DNA from: CAVYUC01 sp963771595 | GTDB taxonomy: Bacteria > Bacteroidota > Bacteroidia > Bacteroidales > Prolixibacteraceae | Length of the DNA stretch: 64,000 nucleotides | Assembly: GCA_963771595.1 (NCBI GenBank) | Contig: CAVYUC010000035.1 | Location: 1-64,000 of the forward strand | Direction: 5' to 3' | Shown: positions 48,801 to 55,333 of the stretch, piece after piece | Position numbering within the stretch: position 1 is the stretch's first letter | How the letters are laid out: each line of letters starts with the position of its first letter | The notes under the pieces: model-generated | The model's input: only the letters and a program-made list of their open reading frames with translations | Database searches by the model: none | Told to the model about the DNA's origin: nothing | Translations under genes and position numbers: made by a program

Positions 48801-50114
48801 CAGAAGTATTTGTACCGAAATGAAAATAATAAATTATTTTTTAAACCGCCACTTCCAATAAATGAGTTGAGATCAGAAGCAAAACGGCATCTTGAGAATA
48901 TTCTGGTTTCATATAAAGCTAAAAACAAAGTTGTTACAAGAAATAAAAATAAAAATAAAACTAAAATTAAAGGGAAAGATAATTATACAATAAAAATAGA
49001 ATTAACTCCCAGAGGACAATTGCATAACGACTCTATCTACGGCAAAATAAACAGATACGAAACGAAAATTGAAAAAGTTGGAGCTTCTTTTGATGAAGAA
49101 AAGATTGCACTTGTTGCAAATAAACAATATAGAGAGGCACTTTTAAGCAGACTTAGAAAATTTGATGGGCAAGCTAAAAAGGCTTTCACAGGAAAAAATT
49201 CTCCTTCGAAAAATACAATATATTTTGGTAATGGAAAGTTATTTCAAGTTCCAGAAAAAGTCAAAATTGTATGGAAATCAAATCAATACACTATTCGAAA
49301 AGGAATATCATCTGAACTAAAAATAGATAAAGTTATTGATATCGGAGTTCAAAGAATTTTGAGAGAAAGGTTGGAGGAATTTGGTGGTGATGCAAAAAAG
49401 GCATTTTCAAATCTTGATGAAAATCCAATTTGGTTGAACAAAGAAAAAGGGATTACAATAAAAAGAGTGACAATTACAGGTGTAAGTAATGCTGAGGCAC
49501 TTCATTATAAAAAAGATCATTTTGGTAACTACATTATGGATGAAACCGGAAAAAAACAGCCTGTTGATTTTGTGAGTACCGGCAATAATCATCATGTGGC
49601 CGTTTATCGAGATCCAGATGGAAATTTGTTAGACTATGCGGTGAGTTTTTCTAATGCTGTAAAACGAAAAAATTATGGTTTACCTATTGTCCCTAAAGAT
49701 ACTAATGTACTTTGGAACGAAGTTGTAAAGTTAGATATTGATGATCAATCTTTTTTAGAAACTCTGCCTGCAGGTCATTTAATTCTGGAATTTTCAATGA
49801 AGCAAAACGAATATTTTGTATTCCCTAATTCAGAAATTGGGTTTTATCCAAATGATATTGATTTAACCAATGAGCAAAATAATGTTTTAATAAGTCCAAA
49901 CCTGTTTCGAGTGCAAAAATTATCAAAAGTTGAATATGGAAATACCGCAGTAAGAGATTACGTATTTAGGAATCATTTAGAGTCTTTGTTGATTGACGCG
50001 AAGGAAACTAAAGATACAACCTATAAAGCTATAAAAAGCTTATCAAAATTGTATGGTGCAACTAAAGTACGGATAAATCATTTGGGAAAAATTGTTAAAG
50101 TCGGAGAGTACTAA
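45897..50114 (+). CDS. cas9: Type II-C Cas9 endonuclease
   Basis: This 1405-residue RNA-guided nuclease has RuvC-I D8 (ILGLDLGTTSIGWAYV), an Arg-rich bridge helix (RTLKRGARRNLNRYQDRRKALIEIL), and RuvC-II E673 (IRIELARDL). The HNH core is DIEHIIPQ (H760) with SNKTLATRDFN, and RuvC-III has H929/D932 (DHRHHAMDAL). All catalytic residues are present, so it should be active. The C-terminal region (about 1079-1170) contains an internal repeat (ALLSRLRKFDGQAKKAF and ILRERLEEFGGDAKKAF). With only cas1 and cas2 it is subtype II-C. The operon continues through a RAYT gene, cas1 and cas2. The cas9 promoter is not clear; its leader may overlap the tracrRNA. Confidence 0.97.
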   Translation: MKRILGLDLGTTSIGWAYVLESENENEKSSIIKLGVRVVPLTTDEATDFQKGKSISINADRTLKRGARRNLNRYQDRRKALIEILKRNEFITENSKLNEDGKNSSFSTYELRAKAVHENISKEELSRVLLMINKKRGYKSSRKVKADEEGMAVDGMQVARFIYENNLTPGQYSLNLLKADKKDLPDYYRSDLQSEFEKIWNVQKRFYPEILTDELKEELKDKNKVQTWKICENPFGIVGEKLSGTAKEKKLQVYIWRDIGLFEKLNLEYLAIVLQEINNQINKSSGYLGEISDRSKILILDRITVGEFQYNQLKNNRHNRLKNQVFYRQDYLDEFESIWEKQKHFHPELTEKLKSEIRDVIIFFQRRLKSQKHLIGECEFEKHHKVVPKSSPLFQEFKIWQLINNIELRHLESSTVCRNNQIDIESKNLLFTELNIREKMSASEVLKFLVDKPAEFELNFKEGLDGNKTNAAFYKVYEKILKLEGEDYDFKKIRAEDINDVVVSKFAELGINQDILLLDTEIGNNYFDKQPLIQFWHLLYSFEGDDSRTGVEKLIKAITNKFGFKTEYAKLFAKIPLHPDHGNLSSRAIRKIITFLKVGNTYDLACKYAGYNHSSYMSKQELENRILKDKMELLPKNSLRNPVVEKILNQLVNVVNAIIADLNLGKPDEIRIELARDLKKSAKERENSTKAINAANKEHEEIRKILTQLYPFNKGVRITKNDIIKYKLYKELAPLGHKTIYTNTYIPLEKLFSKEFDIEHIIPQAVLFDDSFSNKTLATRDFNSREKANKTGFDAVVEKYGKDSGDYNRYVGNAEKLFNEKIITKAKYNKLLIPGNKIPEGFIERDLRNSQYIARKARQMLQEVVRTVNTTTGSITSRLREDWQLINVMQELNWEKYNKLGLTHYELDKHGNSVPKITGWTKRNDHRHHAMDALTVAFTTYSHVQYLNNMNARRDETNDKFHTVYGIEQKYLYRNENNKLFFKPPLPINELRSEAKRHLENILVSYKAKNKVVTRNKNKNKTKIKGKDNYTIKIELTPRGQLHNDSIYGKINRYETKIEKVGASFDEEKIALVANKQYREALLSRLRKFDGQAKKAFTGKNSPSKNTIYFGNGKLFQVPEKVKIVWKSNQYTIRKGISSELKIDKVIDIGVQRILRERLEEFGGDAKKAFSNLDENPIWLNKEKGITIKRVTITGVSNAEALHYKKDHFGNYIMDETGKKQPVDFVSTGNNHHVAVYRDPDGNLLDYAVSFSNAVKRKNYGLPIVPKDTNVLWNEVVKLDIDDQSFLETLPAGHLILEFSMKQNEYFVFPNSEIGFYPNDIDLTNEQNNVLISPNLFRVQKLSKVEYGNTAVRDYVFRNHLESLLIDAKETKDTTYKAIKSLSKLYGATKVRINHLGKIVKVGEY

Positions 50115-50232
50115 ATATCAAAGAAAATGATCTGGCAATTCGGCTTATCTGATTTAATTTAAAGCTGTTTGCTGGAAACTTATATTGGACAGGTTGGAAA
50201 AATATTGAAAAAATTAACCGATAATTTGTCAG

Positions 50233-50265
50233 AGCGAGGTTTTCGCTCAAAGCCAAACTCTCGCT
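50233..50265 (+). repeat. REPb palindrome, copy 1 (degraded)
   Basis: A 33-base element with 15-base arms, AGCGAGGTTTTCGCT and AGCCAAACTCTCGCT, around a 3-base loop. The arms pair less well than in other copies. It is about 120 bases downstream of cas9. Confidence 0.7.
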
Positions 50266-50405
50266 AAACGTAAATGTAAATACGAGAATACCAAGAAATG
50301 CAATTTAAATAAAACCGGTTGGACAATATAGAAAATGTTAAACGCAGATCGAATACCGACATTGTCGCTCACATCGATGCCGATGGTGTGTTCAATGCAA
50401 ATATA

Positions 50406-50438
50406 ATTCATCGGATGACTCAGAGTCATCCGATGAAT
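50406..50438 (+). repeat. REPa palindrome, copy 1
   Basis: A perfect 33-base inverted repeat: arm ATTCATCGGATGACTC, loop, arm GAGTCATCCGATGAAT. It lies 38 bases before the RAYT start. It differs from copies 2 and 3 by a compensated base-pair swap at position 8/26. Confidence 0.85.
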
Positions 50439-50476
50439 AACATTTGATAATTGGAGACTGCAAACAACAATCAATT

Positions 50477-51103
50477 ATGCAATTTGAAAAAGGTCATATT
50501 TACCACATCTACAACCAGGGGAATAACGGGCAGAAAATATTTTTTAGCCGCGAAAATTACCTGTTCTTTTTGCAAAAAATACGAATTTACATTTTGCCCT
50601 ATGCCGATATTCTTTCCTGGTGCCTGATGCCTAATCATTTTCATTTAATGGTGTTGGTGAATTATGAGGATTTGCCTCTTGATAGCGAGGGTTTCGCTCA
50701 AAGCGAAGCCCTCGCTGATATTAATTCCCGTCGGCGCACTTTTAACAGTTCCATTGGCATTATGCTCCGTTCTTATACAAATGCAATTAACAAACAACAA
50801 CAACGAACAGGCGCATTATTCAGAAAAAAAACAAAAGCTGAATGCGTTACCTGTTCCGATGGAATTATGCCATCATTTTTTAATACCAGTTCCGGTACGC
50901 AAATAAACATTATTGATTCGGAGAAACAATATCCGGAAATGTGTTTTCACTATATCCATCAAAATCCGGTAAAGGCTGGATTGGCAAAGAATGCAGGGGA
51001 TTGGGAATTCTCGTCAGCCCGCGATTACATGAATGTAAGAAATGGGAAGTTGGTGAATAAGGAAGTGGCTGGACAGTATATTATTAATATCAAACTTGAT
51101 TAG
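50477..51103 (+). CDS. REP-associated tyrosine transposase (RAYT, TnpA_REP)
   Basis: This 208-residue Y1 HUH single-strand transposase has its metal pair H54-F-H56 (PNHFHLMV) and catalytic Tyr100 (LRSYTNAIN), with the YIHQNPVKAGL motif near the end. RAYTs cleave and join REP hairpins, and are domesticated rather than classic transposases. The 33-base REPb element is inserted in frame and encodes residues 70-80 (SEGFAQSEALA), between the HUH and the Tyr motif. REPa palindromes flank it at 50406 and 51109. The position between cas9 and cas1 is unusual. Start ATG 50477; longer starts would cover the region after REPa. Confidence 0.93.
   Translation: MQFEKGHIYHIYNQGNNGQKIFFSRENYLFFLQKIRIYILPYADILSWCLMPNHFHLMVLVNYEDLPLDSEGFAQSEALADINSRRRTFNSSIGIMLRSYTNAINKQQQRTGALFRKKTKAECVTCSDGIMPSFFNTSSGTQINIIDSEKQYPEMCFHYIHQNPVKAGLAKNAGDWEFSSARDYMNVRNGKLVNKEVAGQYIINIKLD
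50684..50716 (+). repeat. REPb palindrome, copy 2, in frame inside the RAYT gene
   Basis: Arms AGCGAGGGTTTCGCT and AGCGAAGCCCTCGCT pair with one G-T. The 33-base element begins exactly on a codon boundary and inserts 11 codons in the RAYT gene without disrupting it. Confidence 0.85.
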
Positions 51104-51108
51104 AACGA

Positions 51109-51141
51109 ATTCATCCGATGACTCCAAGTCATCGGATGAAT
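51109..51141 (+). repeat. REPa palindrome, copy 2
   Basis: Arms ATTCATCCGATGACT and AGTCATCGGATGAAT with the loop CCA. It is 6 bases after the RAYT stop and 12 bases before the cas1 start. Confidence 0.9.
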
Positions 51142-51153
51142 AAAAACAGAAAT

Positions 51154-52140
51154 ATGATAAAACGTACCCTCTATTTTGGAAATCCGGCCTATCTGAGTTA
51201 CAAAAATGCTCAGATGGTAATAAAGATCCCGGAGGTTGAAAAAAATGACACACTGCCACAAGGTTTAAAAACCAGTGCAGTAAAAACTGTTCCTTTGGAA
51301 GATATTGGGGTTGTGGTTTTAGACAATCAGCAAATTACCATTACACAAGGACTACTGGCAGCTCTTTCAGAAAACAATGCAGTGGTAATTAACTGCGATT
51401 TTAAACACCTGCCATTTTCCATGTTGCTTCCCACTGCCGTGCATCATGCTTATACAGAGAAGCTGCGGTTTCAACTGGAAGCATCAGTTCCGTTAAAAAA
51501 GAACCTTTGGCAGCAAACGGTTATTGCCAAAATATTCAATCAGGCTGCCCTTTTGGAAAAACTGCAACTGGATGCTGCGCGGCTGTTTTACCTGAGCGGA
51601 ATGGTAAAAAGCGGCGACATAGAAAATTGTGAAGGCAGGGCCGCATCGTATTACTGGAAAGTAATTTTTGATAATGAGACTTTGGAATTTGAGTCCAGTC
51701 GTAATTCCGGGTCATCCGGTGACTTTGGTAACAGTGCATTTAAACGTCACCGTTTTGGTGATCCGCCTAACAATTTACTGAATTATGGTTATGCCATTTT
51801 GCGCGGAGTGGTGGCGCGTTCGCTGGTGGCCAGCGGATTACTTACTGCCATGGGGATTCATCACCGGAACAAATACAATCCGTATTGTCTGGCAGACGAC
51901 CTGATGGAACCTTATCGTCCACTGGTGGATGAACTGGTTTTAAAAATAGTGGAACAGAATCAGGAGATCGATCCGCTAACACCGGCATTAAAAAGAAAAT
52001 TATTGCAAATTCCGGCAATGGATGTACGAATTGGCGGACAAACCAGTCCGCTGATGGTTGGAATGCAAAGAACAACAGCATCGCTGATGCAATGCTTTGA
52101 AGGAGAATCGCGAAAGCTGGTTTTCCCTGAATTAAACTGA
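51154..52140 (+). CDS. cas1: CRISPR-associated endonuclease Cas1 (type II)
   Basis: This 328-residue integrase carries out spacer acquisition with Cas2. The active site is E160 (NCEGRAASYYW), H236 (MGIHHRNKYNP) and D249 (CLADDLMEPYRP). It has the typical type II NNLLNYGYAILR motif. I start it at the ATG at 51154 (MIKRTLYFG); an ATG inside the upstream REPa (51118) is in frame and would add 12 residues. A Ser/Gly-rich insertion at about residues 180-195 (SSRNSGSSGDFG) is unusual for the family. Confidence 0.96.
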   Translation: MIKRTLYFGNPAYLSYKNAQMVIKIPEVEKNDTLPQGLKTSAVKTVPLEDIGVVVLDNQQITITQGLLAALSENNAVVINCDFKHLPFSMLLPTAVHHAYTEKLRFQLEASVPLKKNLWQQTVIAKIFNQAALLEKLQLDAARLFYLSGMVKSGDIENCEGRAASYYWKVIFDNETLEFESSRNSGSSGDFGNSAFKRHRFGDPPNNLLNYGYAILRGVVARSLVASGLLTAMGIHHRNKYNPYCLADDLMEPYRPLVDELVLKIVEQNQEIDPLTPALKRKLLQIPAMDVRIGGQTSPLMVGMQRTTASLMQCFEGESRKLVFPELN

Positions 52141-52142
52141 AA

Positions 52143-52175
52143 ATTCATCCGATGACTCCAAGTCATCGGATGAAT
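52143..52175 (+). repeat. REPa palindrome, copy 3
   Basis: Identical in sequence to REPa copy 2. It lies 2 bases after the cas1 stop and 9 bases before the cas2 start. Confidence 0.9.
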
Positions 52176-52184
52176 ATAACTTTT

Positions 52185-52523
52185 ATGAAATTATCACGAT
52201 TAAATCAATACCGGATTGTGTGGGTTTTTGTTTTTTTTGATTTGCCAACAGATACGAAAAAGGACAAGCGAAATTATACGCGATTTCGCAAAAACCTGCA
52301 AAAAGATGGATTTACCATGTTGCAGTTTTCCATTTATATACGGCATTGCAATAGCCGAGAAAATGCAGTAGTTCATATAAATCGGGTAAAATCATTCCTT
52401 CCGCCAAAAGGTGAAATCATTGTATTTACCCTTACCGATAAACAATTCGGGATGATGGAATTTTTTAGGGGCGAATCGGAAACCATTCGTCCTGAAACGC
52501 CACAGCAACTGGAACTTTTTTAA
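52185..52523 (+). CDS. cas2: CRISPR-associated protein Cas2 (type II)
   Basis: This 112-residue protein (MKLSRLNQYRIVWVFVFFDLPTDTKKDKR...) has the ferredoxin-like core with D19. It forms the acquisition complex with Cas1. The start is the ATG at 52185. An in-frame ATG inside REPa copy 3 (52152) could add 11 residues. REPb copy 3 follows after 13 bases. Confidence 0.95.
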   Translation: MKLSRLNQYRIVWVFVFFDLPTDTKKDKRNYTRFRKNLQKDGFTMLQFSIYIRHCNSRENAVVHINRVKSFLPPKGEIIVFTLTDKQFGMMEFFRGESETIRPETPQQLELF

Positions 52524-52625
52524 ATAAAGCTGCAATAGCAAGGGCTTCGTTTGAAAGTAAGCATTCGGCGTAGTACATATTGCTGAACATATCTTGAGTC
52601 ACTAAGTTTACGGCAAAAAATAATT

Positions 52626-52970
52626 ATGACCGAAGCTTTGTTTCAAGATCTGTTAAAACGGCAAAAAGAATCTGGATTAACTGTCCGGGATTTTTGTGCC
52701 AACGAAGGGATAGTTCCTTCAACTTTTTATTACTGGTTGAAAAAAAGTAAATTAAAAGAAGCCCAGCCAAAGGTGTTTATTCCACTGGCCATTGGAGGAG
52801 AGCAGTTACCTGCACATAAGAAGTATAATCATTTACGCCACCAACCGGGAGCAAATGATATTGAGGCTCCTGTTTTTCTGGAGTTGGTTTTTCCTAACGG
52901 AACTGTCTTAAAAGTAAGAAACCAGGTGGACCTGCCGCTTCTGCAAAAACTGGTTCACCTTTACGATTAG
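52626..52970 (+). CDS. tnpA: IS66 accessory protein TnpA
   Basis: This 114-residue small protein has an HTH-like N-terminus (MTEALFQDLLKRQKESGLTVRDFCANEGIVPSTFYYW), as in IS66 TnpA. It overlaps nothing and is followed 5 bases later by tnpB. Confidence 0.85.
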   Translation: MTEALFQDLLKRQKESGLTVRDFCANEGIVPSTFYYWLKKSKLKEAQPKVFIPLAIGGEQLPAHKKYNHLRHQPGANDIEAPVFLELVFPNGTVLKVRNQVDLPLLQKLVHLYD

Positions 52971-52975
52971 CCGGA

Positions 52976-53314
52976 ATGTTCCACTTACATAACAAACTCC
53001 AGTATTATCTCTATCCTGGTGCAGTTGATATGCGAAAAAGTTTCTATACCCTGAGTGGTATTGTTACCTCTGTCATGAAACGCAATGTACAGGATGGTGA
53101 GGTATTCATTTTTGTCAACCGAAATTTAACGATTATGAAGATCTTGCACCTCGAATACGGGGGGCTGGTAATCTATCACAAGAAACTTGAAAACGGTTCA
53201 TTTAAATTGCCTTCTTTTGATGAAAACAACACCTCTTTTCAGGTCACCTGGCACGATTTAATGAGCATTGTTTCGGAGGTTAAAATCAAAAAAAGAAGGC
53301 TTAAAAAAAGGTAA
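52976..53314 (+). CDS. tnpB: IS66 accessory protein TnpB
   Basis: This 112-residue protein starts MFHLHNKLQYYLYPGAVDMRKSF and carries the IS66 Orf2 motifs (GAVDMRKSF, FVNRN). It is required for transposition along with TnpA and TnpC. This TnpB is unrelated to the IS200/605 nuclease TnpB. Confidence 0.92.
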   Translation: MFHLHNKLQYYLYPGAVDMRKSFYTLSGIVTSVMKRNVQDGEVFIFVNRNLTIMKILHLEYGGLVIYHKKLENGSFKLPSFDENNTSFQVTWHDLMSIVSEVKIKKRRLKKR

Positions 53315-53400
53315 AAAAATAGTTGCTTATTTTGCTCTGAAACCCTTGATAATACAAGGATTTTTGCTATCTTCATGCCCGTAATAATCAAGCGGGAACA

Positions 53401-55059
53401 ATGACCAATTTTGAAAATAAGGACGCATTTATCGAGCAACTACTCCAGGAACGAGACACCATGTTTCAGGAGCTTTCCCGTTTGAGAAAAATTGACCAGG
53501 GGGCTTTAACGGAAGCTGAAAACACAAATAAAAAGCTTACCCGCATTATTGAAGAAAAAGACCAAAAGATTCAAAAGCTTACTGACCAGCTTGCCTGGTT
53601 CAGGCACAAGTACTGGAAACCATCTACAGAGAAGTACATTCCACAGGATCCGAATCAGTTCAGGATTGATTTTGAAGGACTGGATATGCTGCCGGAAGAA
53701 AAAGCATATGCACAAGAAGCTGAAAAAGAAGTTATCTCGTATGAACGGCAGAAGCCTAAAAAAGAGAAGGAACAACCGGTTAGGATGCCACTGCCGGACC
53801 ATCTTCGTCGTGAAACAGAAGTCATTGAACCTGATGGAATCGATGAAAATTGGGTGCGCATAAATGTAGAGGTGACTGAAGTTCTTAACCTGAAGCCGGG
53901 AGAGCTGTATGTGCGTCGTATTGAAAGGCCGGTTTATGCCTTAAAAAAATCGCTCCTGCTGCAGGATGATGAACAGGAATCCGGCAAGAGTATCCGTATT
54001 GCATCTTTGCCAGACAATTTACCGCTGAAAAAGAGTAATGCTGATGCTTCCTTACTTGCAGATATTGAGTTGGGAAAATATCTATACCATCTGCCTTTCC
54101 ACCGGCAGATAGCAATCTATAAACAGCTTGGTCATTTGATATCCAAATCTACCATGAACGGATGGCATAAAGATGTCTGTAACCTTTTAAGGGCACTGTA
54201 CTGTCGGTTAAAAGAGATTGTGCTTTCATCAGATTATATCCAGGTGGATGAAAGCACTATCCCGGTTATTAATAATGAGAAACAAAAAGCGGCAAAAGAA
54301 TATCTTTGGGTAGTGAGGTCGGTAATAGAAAAGCTGGTGTTTTTTCATTACGATAAAGGTTCCAGGGCACAAAAAATAATAGTTGAACTCCTGCATGATT
54401 TTAAGGGAGCGGTACAATCCGATGGCTATGGTGCATATTCCATATATGAAAATAAAACGGGAGTATTGCTGCTTGGATGTTGGGCACATGCAAGGCGCAA
54501 ATTTAAGGAGGCAGAAAAAGAAGATGAATCCGGTGCCAAATATGCTCTTGAACAAATAGGTCTTCTATATAAGGTGGAAACTATGGCCAACGAGCAGAAC
54601 ATGGATGACCAGCAGCGGGCAGAATTGCGAAAGCGATTAGCATATCCAATCATGCAGGCCTTTGAAAAATGGATTGAAACTTATTACCCCAAGGTACTCC
54701 CCAAGGGAAGAATGGAACGGGCATTAAGATATACCCACACCATCTATCGCCGCCTGGCCCGTTACCATCTTGATGGAAGGTATAAAATAGATAATAATCT
54801 CATCGAAAACAGCATCCGGGGGATGGCGATCGGCAGGAAAAACTATCTTTTCTGCGGCAATCATGATTCTGCTGAAAATGCTGCCATCATGTATTCACTG
54901 ATTGAAACCTGCAAAGCCCAGGATGTAGACCCACGTGAATGGCTGACTGATGTTCTAAAAAGAATCCCCTCATATAATAATGATTACAGTCTTGACCTGG
55001 CAGACCTTCTACCTCATAACTGGAAGAAATCCCAACAGTGTCAACCTGTGTCCGACTGA
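53401..55059 (+). CDS. tnpC: IS66 transposase TnpC
   Basis: This 552-residue DDE transposase has an N-terminal coiled coil (LRKIDQGALTEAENTNKKLTRIIEEKDQKIQKL) and zinc-finger-like/helix region. The DDE core includes YIQVDESTIPV (Asp), AVQSDGYGAYSIY (Asp) and NLIENSIRG (Glu). It is full-length, so the element should be active. A small hairpin (CCTTG/CAAGG) lies in the 86-base gap after tnpB. Confidence 0.94.
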   Translation: MTNFENKDAFIEQLLQERDTMFQELSRLRKIDQGALTEAENTNKKLTRIIEEKDQKIQKLTDQLAWFRHKYWKPSTEKYIPQDPNQFRIDFEGLDMLPEEKAYAQEAEKEVISYERQKPKKEKEQPVRMPLPDHLRRETEVIEPDGIDENWVRINVEVTEVLNLKPGELYVRRIERPVYALKKSLLLQDDEQESGKSIRIASLPDNLPLKKSNADASLLADIELGKYLYHLPFHRQIAIYKQLGHLISKSTMNGWHKDVCNLLRALYCRLKEIVLSSDYIQVDESTIPVINNEKQKAAKEYLWVVRSVIEKLVFFHYDKGSRAQKIIVELLHDFKGAVQSDGYGAYSIYENKTGVLLLGCWAHARRKFKEAEKEDESGAKYALEQIGLLYKVETMANEQNMDDQQRAELRKRLAYPIMQAFEKWIETYYPKVLPKGRMERALRYTHTIYRRLARYHLDGRYKIDNNLIENSIRGMAIGRKNYLFCGNHDSAENAAIMYSLIETCKAQDVDPREWLTDVLKRIPSYNNDYSLDLADLLPHNWKKSQQCQPVSD

Positions 55060-55233
55060 TTCCAGGAAAAGTTGTACTTCTTTGGACAAAACCCTGCATT
55101 TATCTAAAACTTTACTGAAAATCCAACCTCTGTCTTATGGACTATAAAAATTATTGGATATTATTAGACGTAGATAGCCGAATGCTTACGTTTGAAATGA
55201 AACCCTCGCTATTACTTGAACATACCATAAAAA

Positions 55234-55265
55234 AAACCGCCCTGACAATTCAATCAAGACGGTTT
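55234..55265 (-). terminator. Minus-strand terminator at the distal end of the CRISPR array
   Basis: A hairpin of AAACCGCCCTGA and TCAAGACGGTTT (55234-55265) is followed, on the minus strand, by a run of eight T. It terminates array transcripts read toward cas2 and lies between the array and the IS66 right end. The remaining region 55060-55333 holds the IS66 right end and REPb right part; no clear leader promoter seen. Confidence 0.7.
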
Positions 55266-55333
55266 ACACAGCATTTTTTTTGATTCTGTTTTTCGATTTA
55301 AGACACTTTTGGTCAATGAATTAACCCATAGAT

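Larger units (their letters stand above)
52557..55189 (+). mobile_element. IS66-family insertion sequence
   Basis: This 2633-bp element begins GTAAGCATTCGGC and ends with its reverse complement GCCGAATGCTTAC. The 13-bp terminal inverted repeats extend imperfectly further. It is flanked on both sides by the 8-bp duplication GTTTGAAA (52549-52556 and 55190-55197), as expected for IS66. It contains complete tnpA, tnpB and tnpC. It inserted between cas2 and the CRISPR array, inside a REPb palindrome. Confidence 0.95.
52537..55210 (+). repeat. REPb palindrome, copy 3, split by IS66
   Basis: The left part lies at 52537-52556 (20 bases) and the right part at 55198-55210 (13 bases), after one copy of the duplication is removed. 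Joined they give a 33-base element of the REPb family with 15-base arms starting AGCAAGGGCTTCGTT. The IS66 lies inside it. Confidence 0.85.

Noticed and set aside
50247..50474. Minus-strand frame between cas9 and the RAYT
   Set aside because: It crosses REPa and REPb and looks non-coding.
52976..53314. IS66 TnpB as an IS200/605-type RNA-guided nuclease
   Set aside because: Only the name is shared; it is a 112-residue IS66 Orf2 protein without RuvC motifs.
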